Assembly (NCBI GenBank): GCA_020650975.1
Contig: JAIPMN010264055.1
Span: forward strand, 1 to 38,358
Direction of reading: 5' to 3'
DNA: 38,358 nucleotides
From: Apostichopus californicus
Lineage: Eukaryota; Echinodermata; Holothuroidea; Aspidochirotida; Stichopodidae
In this document: positions 32,401 through 38,358 of the stretch, in pieces
Layout of the letters: the number at the start of each line of letters is the position of its first letter
Position numbering within the stretch: the stretch's first letter is position 1
Notes under the pieces: model-generated
What the model was told of the DNA's origin: nothing
Databases searched by the model: none
What the model saw: only the letters and a program-made list of their open reading frames with translations
Made by a program: the position numbers and the translations under genes

Positions 32401-35400
32401 ACGTAATATCGATTGTTAATTTGCTAAGATTATAACAACTGAAACTTTCTATGAATAATATTTAATGTCCTTCATCTGTCAGGTACTTATAGCGGAGGGT
32501 TTGACAAACGCTAAAGTACAGATTGCTGGACTCTCAAACACTTATTCTGACTACGTTTCAACCAACGAAGAATATGGGGTAAGTAGATAGGATATCCTTC
32601 AATATGCAGAAGCATTTCCCTGGGAAGGGTTTTGGGGGTGGGGGTGGGGGAGGGAGGTAGTTGGAGGGGTACTAGTAGGTAGACATGATGCCATTGATCA
32701 TTAAACAAGTTACAACCATGATGTATTTGAAGTAACTTTCTGGAGTGTGAGGGACATTTAAGTCCATCGCCATGCTGACTGTCAGTGAGGTTTGTTTACA
32801 GTACCCCTCAATTACTGTTGTTGTTCACAGCCTACACACAATGTTGCAGTTGGATGGTTATTGTCATGTATAGGTTTAAATTCTAGATGAGTACTAAAAT
32901 TCTGTCAGATTTGGACACACATTGAATTTTAATTTGGTTGATGTTGTATATTTGTCAGTGGCCGAGCGTCCATACAGCCAGGGGGGGGGGGGGGCGGACC
33001 CCCCCTGACGGACTCAAATGGATTGCTGGCGCCCTTTTCAGCTTTTTACCACTTTTTACTTATTTGCAATTATTGACTTTTTTATTGCGCTCTCATCTAC
33101 CTATTTTCATTTTTTTTTTGTTTATCTGCAAATTAGCAATTTAGCAATTTAGCAAATTAGCAAGGCCCGGAAAGAGTCATTTCCGGCGATCTAGGGAGTA
33201 TCTTTACTCAAAAAAATTATGTACACTCCGCGCCAACCTGTAGTGGCGCTCCGCTTAGATAGTGTCGAAAGCGCCCCTACAGACCATTTTCGCCCCCCTT
33301 GACCAATACCCCTAGCTCCGCCACTGATATTTGTTATTATATAAAGGAAACTATATTTACTAATAATAAGATACATAGATGGTTTTATGTGTTTACATCA
33401 GTTTCTTAGTATCCTTTGTTTCAAATTGGAAAAACTAATTTGGTTTGCAATGATCATCCAGGTTCAGAGATACGAAGCTGCCTCTACAACGTACGGACCT
33501 CACACCTTAGAAGCTTATCAACAGCAGTATGCAATGCTGGCTCAACACCTAATGGATGTAAGTATGCCGCTGGGAAGTATACAATACTGGCTGTAAGTAT
33601 GCAGCTGGTAGTATACAATTCATTTATTCATTTATTTGTTTTATTGCCAATTGTGAACAATGGGAAAGGAAGTCTCCTATAAAGTCTTAAAAAGATTTAA
33701 CAAGGTAGGAGACTCCCTGGGAGAAAAGAAAAGAAAAATGTACAAATATTTATAATACAGAATATACGTAAGGATTAAATATACAGTAATAATATCCTAA
33801 TGATGCTGAGATGGATACATGAATAGATTATACAATACTGGTTGTAAGTATACAGCTGGCAGTATACAATACTGGTTGTAAGTATGCAGCTGGTTGTATA
33901 CAATACTGGCTGTAAGTATGCAGCTGGTAGTATACAATACTGGCTGTAAGTATACAGCTGGCAGTATACAATACTGGTTGTAAGTATGCTGCAGGTATTA
34001 TACAATACTGGCTGTAAGTATACAGCTGGCAGTATACAATACTGGTTGTAAGTATGCAGCTGGTTGTATACAATACTGGTTGTAAGTATGCAGCTGGTTG
34101 TATACAATACTGGCTGTAAGTATGCAGCTGGTAGTATACAATACTGGCTGTAAGTATTCAGCTGGTAGTATACAATACTAACAGTAAGTATGCAGCTGGT
34201 AGTATACAATACTGGCTGTAAGTATGTCGCGAAGTATACAATACTGGCTGTAAGTATGCAGCTGGTAGTATGCAATGCTGGCTGTAAGTATGCAGCTGGC
34301 AGTATACAATACTGGCTCAACACCTAATGGCTGTAAGTATGATACTTGTATTGGCAGTATACAATACTGGCTGTAAATATGTAGCTGCTAGTAAGCAATA
34401 CTGGCTGTAAGTATGTAGCTGGTAGTATAAATGCTGGCTGTAAGTATGTAGCTGGTAGCATACAATTCTGGCTCAACACCTAATGAATGTGAGTATGACA
34501 CTTATATTGGCAGTATACAATACTAGCTGTAAGTATGCTGCAGGTATTATACAATACTGGCTCAACACCTAATGGCTGTATGACACTTGTACTGGTAGTA
34601 TACAATACTGGCTGTAAGTATGCTGCTGGTAGTATACAATACTGGCTGTACGTATGCTGCTGGTAGTATACAATACTGGCTGTAAGTATGCTGCAGGTAT
34701 TATACAATACTGGCTCAACACCTAATGGCTGTATGACACTTGTACTGATAGTATACAATACTGGCTATAAGTATGCAGCTGGTAGTATACAATACTGGCT
34801 GTAAGTATGCTGCTGTTAGTATACAATACTGGCTGTACGTATGCTGCTGGTAGTATACAATACTGGCTGTAAGTATGCTGCAGGTATACAATACTGGCTC
34901 AACACCTAATGGCTGTATGACACTTGTACTGATATTATACAATACTGGTTATAAGTATGCAGCTGGTAGTATACAATACTGACTGTAAGTATGCTGCTGT
35001 TAGTATACAATACTGGCTCAACACCTAATGGCTGTATGACACTGGAGGGGGAGGGGGTATTCTAAAAGCTGTTTCTTCAAGGATTAAGTGACAATTATCA
35101 GTTAAAAACCATTTGTTTTGACCCTCATTAATTCAGTGCCTCAGGAGAGTATTTATCAGAAAATTGTGGATACTGTGCAAAATAACATATGGTTGAGATG
35201 GAGGATGAGATTGAGATGAGAGGGTTCTGGACATGAAATGGCTGAGAAACTGCAGTTAAATGCAACCTCAGGCTAATGGCCATCATAAAGTCAATGATAA
35301 TTTCAAAGACTCCTACTACACACAGGTTGATTTCCAGGTGTACAGCCATCAATAATATACCCTAAGTGATGTTGTCATTCTTCATCCTGGTAGGTCATTT

Positions 35401-38097
35401 TGACGTCAAATGCAATTTTTGAAGTAAGCTTAAAATCCTAATTTGATGTAAATCTGTCATATTTGAAGGGCACCCAACCTGGCCGCGGTCCTGAGATGCC
35501 TAATCTCTTAGGTGATCAAGGGAGCACCCTGGATCCATCAGAGGGGGATGCTGACGACATCAACCGCATCACTGGTCTAGGAAAACGGATCGGTGATATT
35601 GTCATGGATGTAGATGCCAAGTATAGACAGGTATGCATATGCAGTCATCTTTATGAATATTCATAATCAGGTTATTATCATTCCCAGTTCTGTTTTGAGG
35701 CAAACAACAGTTCCTAGTAAGTGAATCATTTTTGGAGAATGACGAAACAAGGAAACAATAGCAAAATCAGGTTAGTAAATTCTAGAATTAGAGAATAATA
35801 AAGCATTAAGAAAGATTTTAAGGGTAGAGGTACTATATACCACTGCACATGATTAGATTTGATGAACTTGAATATTGATCGGTCAACCACTGATGTGATA
35901 TAGAAAACCATAAAACATGATAGGTGGATATTAATCGATTATTTACTCACATTGAAAAGTTGAGATTATATAAAAACTCATACCTGAAGGGGAAAGGTAA
36001 TTGCTCTGCTTTCCTGAATATTAAAAATGTAATATTTCATCACAAAATAAGGAAACTTTACAAAACGATGCTAAAAGTTCATTTGTGTGTTTTTTTTTTT
36101 TTACAGGGAGGAGTAGCCGAGGCAACATTCATAGCTGGTAACCCTAGAAACGATGCTTACAGAATGGTAATCATTACTACAAAGTGTCTGTTAATGTGTA
36201 AAGGGTTTTCCAATTTGTGTGACAGTGTTTCTGCACTGTTCTTCAAAGTCTTCTAACGTAATAAACAACTTTGGTGTTGTACATAACCATCTGAAATTTC
36301 GATCATTTTGTGTGAAACATAAATTAAATTTGGAATGCTGACAAAACTTCATACTAATTAAAAATGTGGTCGTAAGATTATAGCTTCCTATGCTTCTAAT
36401 TTTCAATACACTTTTGGGATGTCCAGTAGTTTTTACTCTATCCTAGCTTGCAAATGGTTCTCCTGCTGTCACTCAACAGAGTTCTTGTCTCAATAACTGA
36501 GCATTTAACTAGAACTTTTAATGTTCAGTTAACAACTGTTAATTGCCAAATGATCATTTAACATCCTTTATCTAAAGTATACATACGGATTAGTTTAAAA
36601 AAATTAATATGCAATAGAATTGAAACAGATTATACAATCATGAAACAGCCCAAAAGGACTGTAATATACTTTCATTTTAACATTTCTGCCAAATTTTACA
36701 TCCTCCAGAGAGAAGACACCTTCTTAGTGGTAGAAAGACAGACACGTGCACTGCCCCAAGAATGGGAAATAGTTTATACCGATGCAGATTTTTGTACCCG
36801 GTCAGTAGTATTGCCTTCATTTATCTTTTATCAAATAATTTTTAACACCCATCGATGATAATTTTGTAGCACTTCACTTGTCATGTTCTCAAAATGTCAG
36901 CATGTTTAAGAATTGTCCACGGTAGTATGTCCTTCCTTCACTCTAGTCGCCCCCCTTCCCACCCCCCTCACAATAATGATCTCCCCAACAGTATTTTAAT
37001 TATGATAATCCCTTACTATGCATTGTGCTGTAATTTTGTTGTCATTCCAACCAATCCTTCTGAGATATTCGTATATATTAAAATTGTACTTTCACCCGTC
37101 AAGAGATGTGTGTGATTACTGCCATTTGCACTCTCTTACTTAGTGAGTTATAAGCAGCTTTAGTGAAATGAAATAATCTTCAACTACTATCCTGTGACCA
37201 TTGTTTTATTTCATTGTTCCTTGATTAGTGGTCTGAAGTAAAACATGTTTTAATACCTTGCTTCCCAAAGTTAGACCTTTTCCATCCATGTTGTGATTTT
37301 CCTACGTTAGTTTGACCCATAAATTACCAAAGCCTTTAATCACCCAATATATACTATCTGGTGATTGGTAATTAACCTGCACATGGACTGATCTCATTGC
37401 ACTCAACTGTATATGGACTGGAAGTTGGTTAACAACAGCACACCTACATTTATCAAAACTGAGGAAACAAATTTGTCTGGCAGTGAGGCCAGTTTACGGC
37501 CAGATTCCATCAGAGACATGGATTGCCAATTAATTGCATTACTTTCCACTACAAAGCTCATGACCAATGTGAAAAGCTTGAAGACCCACTTTAGGGTTAG
37601 GACCAGTAGTTTGGGAAGCGAGGTTGTAGGGTACCTTATCATTCCATCATCATCTCAGTATTACCATATTGTGTGAAGCTCAAATGATCGTAGAATACAG
37701 ACCAAACTGCTTTAAAGCTACCTTATCTATACAAGATCGTCTCCAATTGAACACAATTTGGAAATTTGAATTTTAGTCAGCCAATTGCAGAATACTGATG
37801 AAATTTCATTAATATACTTTAACAACTTTGAGAGATGTAAATTGTTTTTTTTTTCGATAAATTTTCACCCTCAGATTTAAGTGGGATAGATCTTCAACTT
37901 CCAGAAGAGCTGGCACAGTTAGTCACGCTACCGTACAATGGGATATTCCATTAGCCCAGCAGGTTGGAACTTACAGGTTGGGCCATAAAGGATACAAGAA
38001 AGATCCAGCATACGGCGACATCAGTTGCTATGGATTGACATATTCATCCTCTTTTGAAGTGGTAGAATCTAGTTACCAAGAAGTACGATCCATTTAA
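20298..38097 (+). CDS. ASAH2: Neutral ceramidase, copy B (19 coding exons, 720 aa)
   Basis: Second secreted neutral ceramidase, same reaction as copy A. Join: 20298-20417, 22392-22544, 23329-23505, 24218-24354, 25672-25749, 26208-26328, 27141-27263, 27730-27816, 28340-28444, 28926-29007, 30617-30732, 31157-31251, 31714-31753, 32483-32578, 33462-33557, 35469-35630, 36107-36166, 36709-36800, 37875-38097; 2163 nt with stop. The signal peptide is about residues 1-17 (probable cut VTA/QT). Nucleophile is Ser278 (NLGDVSPN); Zn ligands are His115, His227, Glu463 (SEFTTM) and Tyr502. Exon 3 is 43/59 and exon 6 is 34/41 identical to copy A at protein level. Compared with A it has three extra residues before INRSP in exon 4, two extra in exon 18, a diverged start of exon 11 and a shorter C-terminus. 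Introns contain a pseudo-exon 3 and an exon 15-derived minisatellite. It looks intact and active. Confidence 0.96.
20418..22391. other. Copy B intron 1
   Basis: 1.97-kb intron without recognisable genes. It holds G-runs at about 21798-21838 and 22073-22100 that could form quadruplexes, and is otherwise AT-rich. Confidence 0.65.
22392..22544 (+). CDS. ASAH2: Copy B exon 2
   Basis: Residues 41-91. It encodes MGYGNPAQTTRGIHMRQFSR and VFVVVDFGMSDSAVTLG. Acceptor ATTAG, donor GTAAGT; 153 nt as in copy A. Confidence 0.95.
23049..23215 (+). pseudogene. Pseudo-exon: degenerate duplicate of copy B exon 3
   Basis: The coding-like part starts at 23089 after a good acceptor (CACACAG) and reads VLERLKTVYG, KKNVAISGTHTHS, then C for G, and a TAA stop at about 23182 where exon 3 has TAC. 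It continues colinear with exon 3 for about 30 more bases and then loses similarity before the donor. Offset from the true exon is 240 bp, and flanking intron bases match as well. Confidence 0.92.
23329..23505 (+). CDS. ASAH2: Copy B exon 3: first Zn ligand
   Basis: Residues 92-150. It encodes ISGTHTHSGVAGYFQYF; His115 is the Zn ligand. Acceptor CACATAG is weaker than the CAG of the upstream pseudo-exon. Donor GTATGT. Confidence 0.95.
23506..24217. other. Copy B intron 3
   Basis: 712-bp intron; no repeat or gene recognised. The open frame at 23743-23952 resembles nothing I know. Confidence 0.6.
24218..24354 (+). CDS. ASAH2: Copy B exon 4
   Basis: Residues 151-196 (last codon split). It encodes HESRAPSNVYYNIGELSGDM then NANINRSPYGYEANP. 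It carries three extra residues between GEL and INRSP relative to copy A and human. Donor GTAAGA. Confidence 0.94.
24355..25080. other. Copy B intron 4, proximal part
   Basis: AT-rich, no features recognised before the inverted-repeat element at 25089. Confidence 0.6.
25081..25473. mobile_element. Inverted-repeat element with probable 8-bp TSD
   Basis: Element about 25089-25465. Left end ATAGGCATAGGAG..GGGGGGGCTG and right end CAG(C-run)CTCCTATGAATAT are inverted relative to each other. TTATACTC flanks both sides (25081-25088, 25466-25473). No coding capacity; hAT-like MITE is the best guess. The same left end occurs at 38280. Confidence 0.7.
25672..25749 (+). CDS. ASAH2: Copy B exon 5
   Basis: Residues 196-222. 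It encodes YQYDVDKDMTLIKIVGENNK and DRGLI. Acceptor TTGACAG, donor GTAAGA; 78 nt. Confidence 0.94.
25750..26207. other. Copy B intron 5
   Basis: 458-bp intron; nothing recognised. Confidence 0.6.
26208..26328 (+). CDS. ASAH2: Copy B exon 6: second Zn ligand
   Basis: Residues 222-262. It encodes FFAVHPVSMNSTNRL and DNKGYASY; His227 is the Zn ligand and Asn232-Ser-Thr a sequon. 34 of 41 residues equal copy A. Confidence 0.96.
26465..26830. repeat. 16-17-bp GC-rich minisatellite with TE-like left flank
   Basis: From 26640 to 26825, about eleven units of CCGGACATTGGGGCCC-like sequence. The left flank AGTGCTGTAGCTAGGGTTTC followed by GGGGCCCC (26464-26493) looks like a transposon end. The array yields overlapping Gly/Pro-rich frames on both strands. 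Copy B intron 6. Confidence 0.85.
27141..27263 (+). CDS. ASAH2: Copy B exon 7: catalytic serine
   Basis: Residues 263-303. It encodes GEFVAAFPSSNLGDVSPNL then NGPRC; Ser278 is the nucleophile. It is closer to the family consensus (SSNLGDVSPN..GPRC) than copy A. Donor GTAAGC. Confidence 0.96.
27515..27600 (+). repeat. SINE-like 3' tail (GTAAAGTGCTTTGAGC..GCGCTATATAA)
   Basis: GTAAAGTGCTTTGAGCA, GATTATGCGCTATATAAAT and an ATTATTATT tail form a widespread short-retroposon 3' end of marine animals. Copy B intron 7; head of the element not identified. Confidence 0.65.
27730..27816 (+). CDS. ASAH2: Copy B exon 8
   Basis: Residues 304-332. It encodes TSLCVASGPGKDMFESTKII and GERLATKAK. Acceptor ATCACAG, donor GTAAGG; 87 nt. 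Confidence 0.95.
27817..28339. other. Copy B intron 8
   Basis: 523-bp intron. The frame from exon 8 stays open to 28068, but nothing in that extension resembles ceramidase, so it is intron. Confidence 0.65.
28340..28444 (+). CDS. ASAH2: Copy B exon 9
   Basis: Residues 333-367. It encodes ELYADATERLEGPIGFVHQF and NMTNYEV with an N-glycosylation sequon. Donor GTAAGT; 105 nt. Confidence 0.95.
28526..28645 (+). repeat. 26-bp minisatellite
   Basis: About five units of TTCCATTGGGAGGTATACAG plus CATT in copy B intron 9. Units differ by small deletions. Confidence 0.88.
28926..29007 (+). CDS. ASAH2: Copy B exon 10
   Basis: Residues 368-395 (last codon split). It encodes CSAAFGYSFAAGTIDGAGAY and ends PFFQ. 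Acceptor TTTGCAG, donor GTAAGT; 82 nt. Confidence 0.95.
29407..29952 (+). repeat. 43-bp minisatellite in copy B intron 10
   Basis: About 12 units of CATTACCTTACAGCTGTGTT + ACCTCTTACATTGTGTGTTC + ATC, period 43-44. Every unit holds a TTACAG/TTATAG acceptor-like core. It yields spurious Leu/Cys/His-rich frames on +. Copy A intron 10 also holds a minisatellite, but of unrelated sequence. Confidence 0.92.
29953..30616. other. Copy B intron 10, distal part
   Basis: AT-rich with no recognisable exon. I looked here for an alternative first half of exon 11 resembling copy A and found none. Confidence 0.55.
30617..30732 (+). CDS. ASAH2: Copy B exon 11
   Basis: Residues 395-433. It encodes TQLYSLPLVDKFRDVVL then MIACQAPKPVLLPVGE. 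The 5' half is diverged from copy A, the 3' half is conserved; length 116 nt and phase match. Acceptor ATCTAG, donor GTATGT. Confidence 0.9.
30805..30915 (-). repeat. tRNA-like SINE fragment (tentative)
   Basis: On the minus strand GGTTCAAATCCCC is a near-perfect Pol III B box, preceded by GCAATAGAGCAG, which is A-box-like. The spacing is longer than in a tRNA, so a SINE relic is more likely. Copy B intron 11. Confidence 0.4.
31157..31251 (+). CDS. ASAH2: Copy B exon 12: third Zn ligand
   Basis: Residues 434-465 (last codon split). It encodes IPWEWIPAIVETQILRIG and VPSEF; Glu463 is the Zn ligand. Donor GTAAGT; 95 nt. Confidence 0.95.
31252..31713. other. Copy B intron 12
   Basis: 462-bp intron; nothing recognised. 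Confidence 0.6.
31714..31753 (+). CDS. ASAH2: Copy B exon 13 (40 nt)
   Basis: Residues 465-478. It encodes TMAGRRLRNTVRE. Same 40-nt length and phases as copy A. Confidence 0.95.
31754..32482. other. Copy B intron 13
   Basis: 729-bp intron; a C-rich patch at about 32140-32160 and nothing else. Confidence 0.6.
32483..32578 (+). CDS. ASAH2: Copy B exon 14: fourth Zn ligand
   Basis: Residues 479-510. It encodes IAGLSNTYSDYVSTNEEYG; Tyr502 is the Zn ligand. The last residue is Gly (GGG/GTAAGT) where copy A and human have Gln. Confidence 0.95.
32948..33334. mobile_element. hAT-like MITE with perfect 8-bp TSD
   Basis: Element 32956-33326 (371 bp). Left end CAGTGGCCGAGC, right end reverse-complements to CAGTGGCGGAGCTA. 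ATATTTGT flanks both sides (32948-32955 and 33327-33334). G/C runs sit inside both ends. It carries no transposase. Copy B intron 14. Confidence 0.88.
33462..33557 (+). CDS. ASAH2: Copy B exon 15
   Basis: Residues 511-542. It encodes QRYEAASTTYGPHTLEAYQQ and ends AMLAQHLMD. Donor GAT/GTAAGT. The last ~32 bases of this exon plus the donor are the source of the following minisatellite. Confidence 0.95.
33525..35045 (+). repeat. 34-bp minisatellite derived from the exon 15 donor junction
   Basis: Short units are AGTATACAATACTGGCT + GTAAGTATGCAGCTGGT (34 bp). They align to exon 15 end AGTATGCAATGCTGGCT ..15 bases.. GTAAGTATGCCGCTGGG (49 bp). Longer units near 34310, 34470, 34560, 34710, 34890 and 35015 keep the exon-derived CTCAACACCTAATGG. 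About two dozen exact GTAAGTA motifs occur. Minus-strand frames (for example 33775-34323, 182 codons) are artefacts of a stop-free 34-bp unit. Confidence 0.95.
33612..33836. mobile_element. Insertion splitting the exon 15-derived array
   Basis: 33620-33828 (209 bp) is unrelated to the array and is flanked by TATACAAT on both sides (33612-33619, 33829-33836), which occurs once per array unit. It begins TCATTTATTCATTTATTTGT, like a reversed retroposon tail. An 8-bp target duplication is the simple reading, but unit-internal TATACAAT could mimic one. Confidence 0.55.
35046..35468. other. Copy B intron 15 after the array
   Basis: No repeats. The acceptor of exon 16 is TTTGAAG with almost no pyrimidine tract; a possible branch site CCTAAT lies at about 35436-35441. 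Confidence 0.6.
35469..35630 (+). CDS. ASAH2: Copy B exon 16
   Basis: Residues 543-596. It encodes GPEMPNLLGDQGSTL, SEGDADD and MDVDAKYRQ. Unusually weak acceptor (GAAG). Donor GTATGC; 162 nt as in copy A. Confidence 0.92.
35631..36106. other. Copy B intron 16
   Basis: 476-bp intron; nothing recognised. The 18-bp repeat of copy A intron 16 is absent. Confidence 0.6.
36107..36166 (+). CDS. ASAH2: Copy B exon 17
   Basis: Residues 597-616. It encodes GGVAEATFIAGNPRNDAYRM. Long T-tract acceptor, donor GTAATC; 60 nt. Confidence 0.95.
36167..36708. other. Copy B intron 17
   Basis: 542-bp intron; nothing recognised. The CTAACTCTAACC repeat of copy A intron 17 is absent. Confidence 0.6.
36709..36800 (+). 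CDS. ASAH2: Copy B exon 18
   Basis: Residues 617-647 (last codon split). It encodes REDTFLVVERQTRALPQEWE and VYTDADFCTR. 92 nt, two codons longer than copy A in the loop before EWE. Donor GTCAGT. Confidence 0.93.
36801..37874. other. Copy B intron 18
   Basis: 1.07-kb intron. Overlapping open frames at 37403-37676 on both strands resemble no family I know and are probably chance or old repeat. Confidence 0.55.
37875..38097 (+). CDS. ASAH2: Copy B exon 19: C-terminus and stop
   Basis: Residues 647-720, TAA at 38095-38097. It encodes FKWDRSSTSRRAGTVSHATV, WDIP and YRLGHKGY, and ends FEVVESSYQEVRSI. It lacks the Ser-rich tail of copy A. Confidence 0.95.
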
Positions 38098-38279
38098 AAC
38101 TTCCTCATACGTTGGAAAATGAAATATTCCAGAGTCTGTAAAATCATAAATGATTCATTATTTTTTTTTAAAAGATTGTTCTTTAATTTGAAACTCCTTG
38201 GTTAATTCTCTTGATATGGTACAGTGTCTTGTTCAATTATCAGTATAACATAATTGACAGTATTGAATGAAAGCAAGGG

Positions 38280-38358
38280 CATAGGAACCGGTGGGGCTGG
38301 GGGGGCACCAGCCCCCCCAGTGAAAAATATGGTGGGGCGGAAGTATCATTCCGCCCCC
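38280..38358 (+). mobile_element. Left end of a G/C-run repeat, cut by the window end
   Basis: CATAGGAACCGGTGGGGCTG followed by GGGGGCACCAGCCCCCCCAG matches the left-end style of the element at 25089 (CATAGGAGC..GGGGGGGCTG). Right end and target duplication lie outside the window. Confidence 0.6.

Noticed and set aside
29407-35045. CRISPR-like arrays in copy B introns 10 and 15
   Set aside because: There are no unique spacers: whole units repeat with drift, the genome is eukaryotic, and the unit origin in exon 15 is visible.
37403-37676. Paired open frames in copy B intron 18, possibly a transposon protein relic
   Set aside because: No recognisable motif on either strand and no flanking repeats; chance cannot be excluded.

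Overview
The window is animal genomic DNA: long AT-rich introns with GT..AG borders, many minisatellites, short inverted-repeat transposons and SINE-like tails. It carries two complete genes, both on the + strand and arranged head to tail. Each encodes a secreted neutral ceramidase (ASAH2 family), the Zn amidohydrolase that splits ceramide into sphingosine and a fatty acid. Repeat style and protein sequence suggest a marine deuterostome invertebrate, most likely an echinoderm; the species is an inference with low certainty.

Layout. 1-1281: upstream DNA with a tRNA-like SINE fragment and a diverged direct duplication. 1282-18621: neutral ceramidase copy A, 19 coding exons, 718 aa. 18622-20297: intergenic, with a candidate polyadenylation signal for A and a candidate TATA box for B. 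20298-38097: neutral ceramidase copy B, 19 coding exons, 720 aa. 38098-38358: 3' flank ending inside a truncated G/C-rich repeat. I joined the exons by hand. All 19 exon positions and all splice phases match between copies, and only exons 4, 18 and 19 differ in length. Both proteins keep the nucleophilic Ser and all four Zn ligands (His, His, Glu, Tyr) at the same relative spacings as the human enzyme, so both should be active. Both start with a signal peptide and lack the Ser/Thr-rich stalk of vertebrate ASAH2, so they are probably secreted into the gut lumen or extracellular space.

The most striking feature is local tandem duplication at exon-intron borders, seen four times: the end of exon 2 in A, the acceptor and start of exon 11 in A (63-bp exact period), exon 3 in B (a nonsense-bearing pseudo-exon that still encodes the Zn-binding motif), and the end of exon 15 in B. 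The last has grown into a ~1.5-kb intronic minisatellite whose units each carry a copy of the exon 15 splice donor, giving about two dozen decoy 5' splice sites. Other introns hold unrelated minisatellites (periods about 16, 18, 26, 43 and 48-49 bp) and at least two hAT-like MITEs with clear 8-bp target-site duplications. I found no RNA genes, no CRISPR array and no third protein-coding gene.
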